This document shows positions 10,101-18,048 of a stretch of 22,373 nucleotides of DNA, in pieces. The notes beneath the pieces were generated by a model, which saw only the letters and a program-made list of their open reading frames with translations, did no database searches and had not been told where the DNA came from. Source of the DNA: Setaria digitata (lineage: Eukaryota > Nematoda > Chromadorea > Rhabditida > Setariidae); contig RCAB01000747.1 of NCBI GenBank assembly GCA_003640385.1, forward strand, positions 1-22,373. The letters run 5' to 3'. Position numbers and translations under genes: made by a program. Numbering within the stretch: position 1 is the stretch's first letter; each line of letters starts with the position of its first letter.

Positions 10101-12489
10101 TGACTTCGTTCATAAGTCTTTCATTGTGATAACGTGCATCCTCGACATCTCGCCTTAAGGCTTCAATTATCGCATCTCTAGAATTTCATATAACATAAAA
10201 ATTAAAAACGAATTGTTTTGAACTAAATATAATGAATTCTATGAGATGGAACTCGAACATAATAAAAGACACTGTCATCACAATGTACAGGAAAACAAAA
10301 ATGAGGAGAAAAATTACAAGAATAGACAGAGTGCGCAAGAAATTACTTTGAATCCGTATGATCAGAACTGTTCTGCGACCCAGTTTCTATAACATCAACT
10401 AAACTTTCCTCAGCTACGGATCGGTCATCCGGAGGAGTATCAGCTTCACTAACATTATCGCCATGAAGATAAGCATTTGGCGCTTGATAGCTTTCTAGCT
10501 CAGATGCCTGAAACATTTCTGAACTGCTTTCAAACAAAAGTCGAAGTAATTAGAAAATCAAAAATCTAGAGCTGAAATGTGGGCAGAAATGTGATACTTG
10601 AAGAAAATTCGGCGGATACGACGGTAATTTTGGAATTGAAACTAAAAATTTGAAATATTGCAAATTTGTTGAAGTTTCATAAAACTCCTTCGTTTGTTGA
10701 AAAATAGTGTTAAATCGGCTCCTGTGACCAAGCAGAGCGTCTGGAGGCAATTCTGAAGGAAATTTCTTAAACATCCGAATGATAATGAGTTGGGGATATC
10801 TGTTCACATGAAAGCGTAGATATAAGAGAGCTACAAGAGATAAGGTCTATCTGACAGGTTAATTTAGTACTGGTACCGTTAAATTTTTACTAAATGACCA
10901 AAGATCTCATAATCAGAAAAAACGTACTCGAATGCAGCTTGAAAATTAACTTCACCAGATGATCATAGAATTTGCTAGTATCGAGAATCACAAGGATTAA
11001 GGGTGAAAGCATACACTGTCCTTGAGGAATCAATGAACTCCAATTAACGTTGTCCACTTTTCTGAGAACTAAAATGATATAAGTTTTGACCATTCAGTCT
11101 TAACTTCTGCTAAATAACAAAGATAGAGAGAAAAGAATACCCGCTGCTTGCAAAGCCAGCAAATCATCCATCTGATCTAGCATTTCAATTGAAAGTTCAA
11201 ATGATTGGTTCACATCGGCATTTGCTAATGCCTTAACCTGATTGGGACTCAACCTTAGATTTCCCGGTATAGAATGATTCTGAAACAATTGGAATTACCG
11301 TAACATGTGAGATTCACAGATGTAATTTCTGCATAGCTAAGGAGAAAAATGACTTAATAAAACAAGATCCTCACCCGGTTGTGAAATTCGAGACGGCTGA
11401 CAAGCATCTTACAGTACGAAGAATTAGGTCGACCATAGTCGGAATTCTCAAGATGATACCAGAAGTTTCCTAATGCTTCGATTCGAGCTTTGTATCGAAT
11501 TGATTCTTCCAACACCTTTCGATGACCATCTTGGATCAGCTGAAAAAAGCTTGAATATTTTAAAACAACGTTAAAATGATTAATACTTCAATTTTACTAT
11601 TACCACCAAACACGACGATTATGCGATGACGCGAATTCGCACTTGACAACAAGTCACTAATTTAGCTTTTTTAAATATTTTTCAATAATGACTCTCTGAA
11701 AAAGCTTGACGCTCGAAACACTCTCAGTTTTGCTCACTAAACTTTTTATTGAAAAAATTTTTGTCTGCCAAATTTTTTTTTCCTTTAAATCAAAATCGAT
11801 AAGTAAAAGCGAGCCTTATGAAGTAAATGGCAAAATTTCCAACTGATGACTGGATTTTTTTCCAGCTGAATTCGTGAAATACAACCCCAAAATAATGCAC
11901 AAGATTTTTCCCGATGCGTTCCAACGATTACTTGCCGTGCATGTTTGTGCTTTAATGGGACTTCATTTTTGTTCAATGCTTTATGCACCGAAACAATCTG
12001 AAAGTATAAAAGTTGGAAGTTTAGTTAGAAATCCCATTTTCCCTATTATTTTAGCATGATCTTCTTAATGAAAATCAATCAAAGTTCTGCTAAAGGACCA
12101 GTTATACTACGTCGAAATCATTAAATGTTAGAACACTACAACTAGGAAAGAACCCATTGCTTTGAAATTAAAAAGACTGTCACTACAAGTTCAGTAACTT
12201 CTTTCTAGCAAACTTCTGTTGTTGGTAATGCATTAAACAATAACAGGTAAGAAACTTCAAATTGTCTATCTACACTAATTCCGAATCTGCCATAATTCTT
12301 ACATGAAGAACTGCGAAATTCTGCTAGCTTAAACTTTAACAATCTCTCCTGAATATTCCGGAAAGTATAATTTACCTGAAATTTCAACAAATACCTAGAT
12401 ATTCTGGAAACAAAAGTGCATGAGACTGTCACCTGGTGCTTGATGGATGCTTCGCGATCATCACCCAGCACAACTGATTTCAAAGACAT
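5832..12489 (-). CDS. hipr-1: HIP1/HIP1R (Sla2-family) endocytic clathrin-actin adaptor, 19 exons, complete
   Basis: Exons, minus strand: 12489-12433, 11997-11815, 11539-11375, 11279-11141, 11068-10928, 10752-10598, 10507-10347, 10177-10105, 9919-9830, 9738-9580, 9433-9215, 8452-8356, 8237-8154, 7948-7769, 7475-7369, 7179-6995, 6837-6625, 6444-6215, 6016-5832. These join in phase to 2823 bp (940 aa plus TAA). Family role: couples clathrin coats and PI(4,5)P2 membranes to F-actin during endocytosis. Domains: ANTH about 15-280, acidic linker 281-333, coiled coil 334-546, I/LWEQ (THATCH) module about 690-935. Diagnostic strings include HARQVIVGTH, ISWKFCHLLHK, IAASTAQL, MESQVRILELE and LRKQHY. 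The ATG at 12489 is preceded in frame by two TAG codons. The protein is shorter than human HIP1R (1068 aa) and lacks its basic C-terminal tail. Oddities: a GC donor after exon 2, GTTAG-type donors after exons 16 and 18, and a possible extra microexon at 8993-8958. The symbol is by analogy with the C. elegans gene. Confidence 0.94.
8356..10177 (-). other. Central coiled coil of the HIP1R-like protein (exons 8-12)
   Basis: Exons 8-12 encode residues 335-546, rich in Glu, Lys, Gln and Leu with heptad-like spacing and almost no Pro or Gly. Examples are ARARIEQYENRLMQAQQEN (exon 9) and STLEKKVAELEQE (exon 11). In HIP1 and HIP1R this region dimerises and binds clathrin light chain. The similarity here is mostly compositional, so the exon boundaries rest on splice signals and phase more than on alignment. 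The exon 8 donor could be GTCAGG at 10104 (chosen) or a GC donor 6 nt further on. Confidence 0.8.
8958..8993 (-). other. Possible 36-bp microexon in the large intron of the coiled-coil region
   Basis: The 762-bp intron between exons 11 and 12 (9214-8453) is the longest in the gene. Inside it a run of T and AG (8995-8994) is followed by 36 nt encoding AIKELTSNPVVV, and then GTG|GTAAAG. It would insert in phase 0 between phase-0 exons. The first half continues the heptad pattern, but the NP would bend the coil. Skipping it also keeps the frame, and my main model skips it. Confidence 0.3.
10598..11997 (-). other. ANTH lipid-binding domain of the HIP1R-like protein (exons 2-6)
   Basis: Exons 2-6 encode residues 20-280. 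The PI(4,5)P2-binding signature of ANTH domains, K-(X)9-K-X-(K/R)-(H/Y), is intact: K25, then K35-H36-K37-H38, followed by HARQVIVGTHREK. The rest follows human HIP1R closely, for example SWKFCHLLHK (exon 2), GQCMLSPL and YDHLVKLIFKLHS (exon 5), and PPNFLQ (exon 6). Lipid binding is a known family property; here it is inferred from the conserved basic residues. Confidence 0.9.
11813..11815 (-). other. Non-canonical GC splice donor after exon 2 of the HIP1R-like gene
   Basis: Exon 2 ends with ...CATAAG at 11815, and the next two minus-strand bases are GC, giving AAG|GCTCGC. Joining here to the TTTTTTCAG acceptor before exon 3 gives HK-LIQDGH, which matches human HK-VLRDGH with no gap. No GT occurs between the conserved residues and the in-frame TAA that follows, so a GT donor is excluded. 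Confidence 0.75.
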
Positions 12490-12734
12490 CGCCTACTATA
12501 TACAGCACACTCTGTCTGCTATTTCGTTTTGATCCAATTAAACGACTTTTTTTTTTTTTTTTTCACAAATCCACCAATAAGCTCAATCTGATTCCTGCAA
12601 AATGGATTATTATCAGTATAGATGCATATTCCTTATATAATAGACGAACGTTATCACTAGCAAAAGTGATCCGGCTAAATGATTAACAAATAGTAAATAG
12701 TGGAAATAGCAGGAATCAGTGATACTTTCCGGAT

Positions 12735-12826
12735 CAATAAAGAGAGGAATTAAATTATGCAAAAGAATACTGAAATCAGTCAATAAAGAGAGGAATTAAA
12801 TTATGCAAAAGAATACTGAAATCAGT
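12735..12826. repeat. Exact 46-bp tandem duplication
   Basis: Two adjacent copies, 12735-12780 and 12781-12826, are identical base for base, beginning CAATAAAGAGAGG and ending GAAATCAGT. A further ATCAGTGATA occurs just before the first copy (from about 12715) and right at the end of the second. Perfect identity in noncoding AT-rich DNA suggests a recent duplication. Confidence 0.95.
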
Positions 12827-13084
12827 GATAATTGTTTAACAGAAGGTTTACAGCATCATTACTTGATAATGCCGATACTGCAAATGACTCTTTCTCGAAT
12901 CAGCCCAATATAATCCGATCAGTGAACGAACATAATTCGACATATCTTCCCCAATACATGCCAAGCGATGATTCAATATAATACAGTACTCACTCTTTCG
13001 GTATGATACCGTAGTAGATGAAAGAAAATGTCATCTGGAAGCTAATGATGATTAAAAAAAAACCTCAGTGAAAATGATGGGGAT

Positions 13085-13110
13085 GATGGGGACATATGAT
13101 GGGGACATAT
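13085..13110. repeat. 13-bp tandem duplication
   Basis: The unit GATGGGGACATAT occurs at 13085-13097 and again at 13098-13110, directly preceded by a partial GATGGG. It is a small slippage-type duplication in the HIP1R-like upstream region. Confidence 0.9.
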
Positions 13111-13305
13111 GCAATAGTGTGAAAAAGTAATAAAACTTGAGCCGATTACTGTATTACAGAAGCGAATTCTTTCTACCTCAGTTCTCGAACATTCTCGACT
13201 ATTCCAGAAGAACTCAGTCACACCACATCAACGGATGTCACCAATCCCTAGCAGCAATGACCGACGACAAGCGATGCGCCTCACTGTGCCACATTGTCAG
13301 CTCTT

Positions 13306-13432
13306 CACATACACATAAACACATACATACATACATACAGACACATACACACAGACACGCACTCACGTATACACACGTACAGCCACACACACACACATAT
13401 ATATATACACGCGCTCACATAAATGCACATCA
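13306..13432. repeat. Compound CA/CATA microsatellite
   Basis: Interrupted CACATA, ACAT, CA and TA runs form a compound microsatellite: (ACAT)n near 13321-13338, (CA)n near 13383-13397 and (TA)n near 13397-13408. It opens a long low-complexity block reaching 14256. Frames through it give His/Thr/Tyr-rich translations that I do not consider real proteins. Confidence 0.9.
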
Positions 13433-13484
13433 TAGATTTGTAAACTTATGTGCGCACAATGGTCGACACGGGTGTGGTTAAATA

Positions 13485-13696
13485 CACGTGTATGTGACAG
13501 CCACGTGCACGTGAGTATCGAAAACCCAGGTAAACAGACTCGAACATACGCGTATGACGGACTCGCAGATGTATATTTACACTTGATCGCAAACACGTGA
13601 CGCAGACGCATGTACGAGAGAGACGTGTAGGAAACAAACGTATGTGTAAGCATAGATGGGAATTGATTGTGCATAAGAAGTAACTGGACACACGTG
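13485..13696. promoter_or_regulatory. Cluster of five CACGTG palindromes (E-box-like)
   Basis: CACGTG occurs at 13485-13490, 13502-13507, 13508-13513, 13594-13599 and 13691-13696. The last two lie in the two copies of the 97-bp duplication and read GTCACGTG on the minus strand, similar to the TFEB/HLH-30 and Myc-type bHLH core. The surrounding DNA is CA/TG and ACGT rich, so chance generation from the repeat is a serious alternative. Function is not shown. Confidence 0.35.
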
Positions 13697-13786
13697 ACGT
13701 AGACGTACGTAGGAGAGAAACGTGTAGAGGACATACACATGTGTAAACATAGACTGGAATTGATTATGCATGAGAAATGTGTTATA
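13593..13786. repeat. Diverged 97-bp tandem duplication
   Basis: Two adjacent copies, about 13593-13689 and 13690-13786, align at a constant 97-bp offset. Shared landmarks are ACACGTGACG (13593 and 13690), GAGAGA/GAGAAACGTGTAG, and GAATTGATTRTGCAT (13660 and 13757). They differ by scattered substitutions, so the duplication is older than the 46-bp one. Confidence 0.85.
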
Positions 13787-13810
13787 CGCCACGACATACA
13801 GTTTGATACG

Positions 13811-13863
13811 TCTCTCTCTCTCTCTCTCTCTCTCCCTCCCTCCCTCCCTCCCTCCCTCCCCTC
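13811..13863. repeat. (CT)n followed by (CCCT)n microsatellite, G-quadruplex-prone on the minus strand
   Basis: About 12 CT dinucleotides from 13811 run directly into CCCT repeats at 13834-13861. The minus strand therefore carries seven consecutive GGG runs separated by single A loops, a strong textbook G-quadruplex pattern. The plus strand is pure pyrimidine throughout, which also fits triplex formation. Confidence 0.95.
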
Positions 13864-13926
13864 TTTCCTGTTTATATTCTGTAATTTCATTTGATTTCGT
13901 TCAAATTTACTTATTCTTTTAATTGC

Positions 13927-14256
13927 CGGGAAAAGACGGGGAAGAGACCGGGAGAAGGCGGGGGAAAGACCGGGAGAAGGCGGGGGAAAGACCGGGAGAA
14001 GGCGGGCGAGAGACCGGGAGAAGGCGGGGGAGAGACCGGGAGAAGGCGGGGAAGAGACCGAGAGAAGGCGGGGAAGAGACCGAGAGAAGGCGGGGAAGAG
14101 ACCGGGAGAAGGCGGGGGAGAGAGCGGGAGAAGGCGGGGGAGAGACCGAGAGAAGGCGGGGGAGAGACCGGGAGAAGGCGGGGAAGAGACCGGGAGAAGG
14201 CGGGGGAGAGACCGGGAGAAGGCGGGGGAGAGACCGGGAGAAGGCGGGGGAGCGGC
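13927..14256. repeat. 22-bp purine-rich minisatellite, 15 units
   Basis: Fifteen head-to-tail 22-bp units start at 13927 and every 22 bp to 14235, with the last unit diverging at its end. The unit begins CGGGAGAAGGCGGGG and ends AGAGAC. Variants are few: GGGGA/GGGAA near the middle, CGAGAG instead of CGGGAG (units starting 14059, 14081 and 14147), and one AGAGAG (14119-14124). It is strongly G-rich on the plus strand and GC-rich within an AT-rich window. There is no stop codon in any plus frame. Because 22 is not a multiple of 3, each frame reads a 22-residue charged super-repeat. Confidence 0.95.
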
Positions 14257-15448
14257 CTAAGGGAAATGCTTTTCTTTCAGTTTTGTTTTATCATCAGTGA
14301 TTATACATTTGCTTGTCCATAATCACTCATTTACTCATCTCATGTTTAAATTTCTCGCTCTGTTCATTGGAATCCTTAATTAATTAAAACTTTTATGGAC
14401 ATCCTTGGCATTTATAATGATACGATTAATACAGCTATTAATTATACGACGCATTAATTATTGTTAACTGATTATTAATTGTAAAGTTAAATTAACTAAT
14501 TATAAAGTTTAATTGGCTGTTTCCTTTTTTTTTTTTTTTTTTTGAATTTCTGTTCTTTTTCAATTATAAATCACGATAAAGGATTATAAAAATTGAATCG
14601 TGCAAATCTATGCGTTATCATTTAATGTATGATCGTTATCATTTTATTTCATTCATTATCATTTAACGTGTATAATGTACGTTACGTAAAAATAATTTCT
14701 TCATTTGTGTGAATGAATAGAATGAAAAAAAAAAAAAAAAAAAAAAAAGTTCGCTTCAAAATATATTCATTAACTCTTCTCAAATTCACCAAACTGAACG
14801 TTTACCTAAGTAAGAAAACAGAAGTCATTAAACTGGTAATAACTACAGCAGCTCATTATATCTTAACAACTATCACAGTATAACTAGTAAAAACAAAATA
14901 AATTAGCAAAAAACAAATAACCCACTAAACAACAATACTTGCCATAAATTACATGCACATAAATAAATAAATAAACAACAAAAAATAAAAAAAAAAAAAA
15001 AAAAAATAAACAAACAAACATAGATAAAAGTACCGTTAGTAAAATATGCTTACAAAATTTTGCATTTACAGTAGTTATAAAACAAATTAAAAGAAAAAAA
15101 AGACAGTGAAAATTTGAGAAGAAAAAAAAAAAAAGAAAATATAAAACATCCAAATGATGTGACACGTGTGACACAAGAAATGTCTTAAGATGATTGATTG
15201 CTTTGTTTCTTTACAAACTGTTTGCAAGAAATTGAAGCAGTGATTGTAACTGGCAAATATTTGACGTAACATTTCCCTTAACTTTTATAATCACAAGAAA
15301 TGCAAATCAAACTGATCATTTGCATCCTTTAATTTAATTAATTTTAATATGAAGTGTCCGAATAAACAATCGTTAGTTGGAGACAAAAGTGAATAACATC
15401 ATTTATCTCATTTTTTAAAAGCATACTACTGGAAATTTTTCTCCATTA

Positions 15449-15481
<33 letters not shown>

Positions 15482-15762
15482 TGAAGGAGTTAAACTTCGA
15501 TTGTTTTTTTTTTTTTTTTAGAGCATCGAAAGAGAACTTTTAAAAACTATTCTTATTTGCTATTCAGCTTTTCTTTTTTCCTTATAAAAAATGGGTCATT
15601 TGTTTTTTTGCTAATTTTTTTTATTTTTGTTTTTATTTAATAAAATTTGTATCTCATTGAGAAGCATTTCTATGCAAATTAATTGAATGCTTGCTTTCGT
15701 TGAGTATAAAAAAGAAATGTTTGAATGAAGCGCAATTGCATTTGCTAGAATCATTCTCAATT
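14257..15762. other. AT-rich region without a supported gene
   Basis: The stretch contains long homopolymers: T at 14526-14543, A at 14726-14748, A at 14988-15006, A at 15449-15467 and T at 15505-15519. It also has a TTAATTA-rich segment at 14377-14515. I see no exon on either strand. Minus-strand frames at 14884-15272 translate as Phe-rich homopolymer shadows. The high end should carry the promoter or outron of the plus-strand membrane-protein gene; TTTGCTAG (15741-15748), 14 nt before its ATG, could be a spliced-leader acceptor. Confidence 0.6.
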
Positions 15763-17773
15763 ATGGTTAACTGGTTATCAGTTTTAGTGATAATGAATAT
15801 TGTACAGTATGGATTAGCATCTAGCTCATTATCATATCATCCGGATTATGGCAAACTATCGCTTTACAACTTGGTACATATCCTCCCAATTAGGATTATT
15901 GCTGATTACTTGCTGTCCATGTTAACTGGTTATCAGTTCTTGTGATAATGAATACTGTACATTCCGGATTACCTGCTGATACCTTATCCTATCATTCAAA
16001 AAAAAAAAAAACTCTTAATTGAAACGACACAGCCCATCTCTCTTCATCTCTTTCTTTCTTTTTTTTTAACACTTTTAAGATTGCAAAATTCAGACTGCAA
16101 TGTTTGATTAAACTAATATATCACAAGCTTCTCTCTCTCGTTATCAACAAAAAGCATACAGTTATTCCTTATCTATGATATTTGAATAATCTTTGATTAC
16201 TTATTCATTATTTTGATTTTGAAATTAAAAAAAAAAAATTATATAATTTATTTTTTCTTTTTTGGAATTTTTAAACTATCGGAGGAGAGGGAGTAGGGAA
16301 GAGGAAAAAACGAAAAATAATAATTTATAATAAAAATTTTCCTAAAATTGAAACAATAAAAAGATCATTTAAAATGTAGATAATCATAGTGGGCGCATTA
16401 GTAGGCGTAACAATTTTATTACTCGCAATTATTTTACTTTTTACAATGAGGCCAAAATTATTAACAATGAAAGATTATGAAGAGCAGAATAAATCCGATA
16501 AAAAAGGAATAAAACAATTATTGCACATGGATGTATGTTTATTTCAATTTACATTCAACCATAAATTAGGCCATAAATAATCAAATTTTTGTCAAAATTT
16601 CGCAAAACTCTAGAAATAAAATTTTTTTCAAACTAAATTAACATGTCATAAGGCATTTTAGTCATATTCATGGATGATACAAAAATTACATATTATTTTT
16701 TTTTTTTTTTTTTTAAAAAGCCATTGAAATTAAACTAAGCATTTTATGAATGAGAGAAAAGAAAGATATTAATGTTCGTTGTCTTAATTACCATGCATAT
16801 TTGGTATGTTAATTTGTACATGGAAAAGTTTGTAGAATAATGTATTTGATAAGTTGAAATTTAATAAAAAGGAAGGACAAAAATTCGGACAAAATTTAAA
16901 TCCACTCAATGAAGGCTACTGCTGTAATTAAAATCAAAAAATAAAATTAAATTAAAAACGCAATATTATAGAAAAATTATGAATTAGGAAAAGTATGGAA
17001 ACTTCATTCAATGGAAATGAGCCTTAATTCAACGAATTCGAAAAGTGTCGAAGAATTTGATTCTTCTAAAACAACTGATTCATCAACCAAAAACGTACTT
17101 TTGAAGCTAATTTTTTAAAAATGATCGAATCAATAAATTAAGTGAATAAGAAAATATTAATTGAATAACTTTGAGTAAAAAAAAAAAAGCAATTTTATCA
17201 GTATTTCACAGAATTTTGTAAGCAAATGATTAAATTTGGAATTTGATTTAAAATTTTCATCAATGATTTCTTGAAAAAAAAAAAAAAAAAAAAGGAAAAA
17301 TAATTTAATTATTATCTGAAGCGTACACTGCTACGATATTCTATCAATAGATTATGACTGCCTATTATGTTTCGCTGAAAAAAAATTAGAATTTTTCAAT
17401 AGTATATTTTAAAAAGACTTAAATAATTTAATTATAGGTCCCAAAAATCCCGTCAAGTATGACACACATCGAAGGTGGACAACCAGTTCGCTTTTATTTT
17501 AAGCAGGAAAAACCGGAAACAGCTATTTTACCGGTTTACATTGTAACTAAAAATGCCGTCGAACCGATTCCATCAATAACAAATTTGAGATCAACCGAAT
17601 CATCACGAAAAGCATTCGTCACACCACAACCGATTAGTGCCGAAATATCGAGCGGTCGAAGTTCATCTACTGGCGAAAAGTCGCCAAGATCGTCATCAGC
17701 CAACAGAAAAGCAAACATTAAGATGGATGTTTCAAAGACGGCAATAGAAGCTGATGCAGAAAACAGTAAATAG
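15763..17773 (+). CDS. Unrecognised small type I membrane protein, 3 exons (model)
   Basis: Modelled exons 15763-15873, 16380-16532 and 17438-17773 join in phase 0 at both junctions to give 199 aa. Exon 1 begins MVNWLSVLVIMNIVQYGLA, a good signal peptide with likely cleavage after Ala19, then a short luminal stretch SSSLSYHPDYGKLSLYNL. Exon 2 opens with a hydrophobic span of about 23 residues (near 38-60), followed by the basic stop-transfer flank MRPKLL and a charged tail. Exon 3 encodes a conserved-looking part (MTHIEGGQPVRFYFKQEKPE) and a Ser-rich, probably disordered C-terminus. Predicted topology: a tiny ectodomain and a cytosolic tail of about 139 residues. I do not recognise the family. 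Exon 3 is the best supported. The exon 1 donor (TTG|GTACAT) and exon 2 acceptor (AATGTAG) are weak, and other upstream exons are possible. Confidence 0.55.
15921..15995 (+). pseudogene. Partial, broken copy of the signal-peptide exon
   Basis: This segment aligns without gaps to 15766-15840 at a 155-bp offset, with about 80% identity by hand count. In the matching frame it still reads VNWLSVLVIMNTVHSGLP and then ADTLSYH. It lacks one G next to the ATG (ATGTTAAC against ATGGTTAAC), so initiation there runs into TGA after eight codons. It ends in a poly(A) run without a donor. It lies inside intron 1 of the modelled gene. Confidence 0.6.
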
Positions 17774-17841
17774 ACTTGGCTGGTTCATTCCAAATCTATC
17801 GATCAGTGTTACTATTTGTGTCCTAGAAGGGCAGTTTAGAT

Positions 17842-17979
17842 ATATCAGGACAACAGAAGGAACATATCAGGATATCAGGGTACCAGAGTAGACATATTAG
17901 GTCATCAGAGTGNCAGGTCATCAGAGTGGACATATCAGGTCATCAGAGTGGACATATCTGGTCATCAGAGTGGACATAA
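17842..17979. repeat. 22-bp minisatellite with an ambiguous base
   Basis: Tandem units of the type GTCATCAGAGTGGACATATC plus two bases run through the 3' flank of the plus-strand gene. The left part (about 17842-17900) is degenerate and the right part, from 17901, nearly perfect. One unit is broken by an N at 17913 and lacks the GACATAT portion, suggesting an assembly join or collapsed copies. Confidence 0.9.
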
Positions 17980-18042
17980 CGGTGTAGATGTGTGAATATA
18001 ACATCCATCTTAGGATGTTGAGATGAAATATTGAAATATTAA

Positions 18043-18048
18043 AATAAA
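18043..18048 (+). promoter_or_regulatory. Candidate polyadenylation signal for the membrane-protein gene
   Basis: AATAAA lies on the plus strand 270 nt downstream of the TAG that ends exon 3. It is plausible in position for a transcript that includes the 22-bp minisatellite in its 3' UTR. Random AATAAA is common in DNA of this composition. Confidence 0.35.

Larger units (their letters stand above)
12490..13305. other. Upstream region of the HIP1R-like gene
   Basis: This should hold the minus-strand promoter. No convincing TATA box or T-rich trans-splice acceptor lies close to the ATG; the nearest AGs, in TATATAGTAGGCG, lack a pyrimidine tract. A T run (12546-12562) and two small tandem duplications are present. 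From about 13137 to 13300 base composition is less AT-rich than the surroundings. An open plus frame starts there, but it runs into the microsatellite and resembles nothing I know. Confidence 0.55.

Noticed and set aside
13137..13310. Plus-strand open stretch of more balanced base composition as a possible exon
   Set aside because: It has no in-phase link to the downstream exons and no family resemblance, and it reads straight into the CA microsatellite.
13363..13890. Minus-strand open frame of 175 codons across the microsatellite block
   Set aside because: It runs through the CT/CCCT tract, the 97-bp duplication and the CA microsatellite. Its translation is repeat-derived, with Arg/Glu/Gly runs and repeated Ser/Tyr/Val/Cys blocks, and shows no domain.
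13891..14322. Two overlapping plus-strand frames of 143 and 125 codons as a protein gene
   Set aside because: They are open because the 22-bp unit has no stop in any frame. No acceptor, conserved flank or credible start supports a gene; described as a minisatellite instead.
14884..15272. Two minus-strand Phe-rich frames
   Set aside because: They are translations of A runs read from the other strand, giving long Phe stretches with no protein features.
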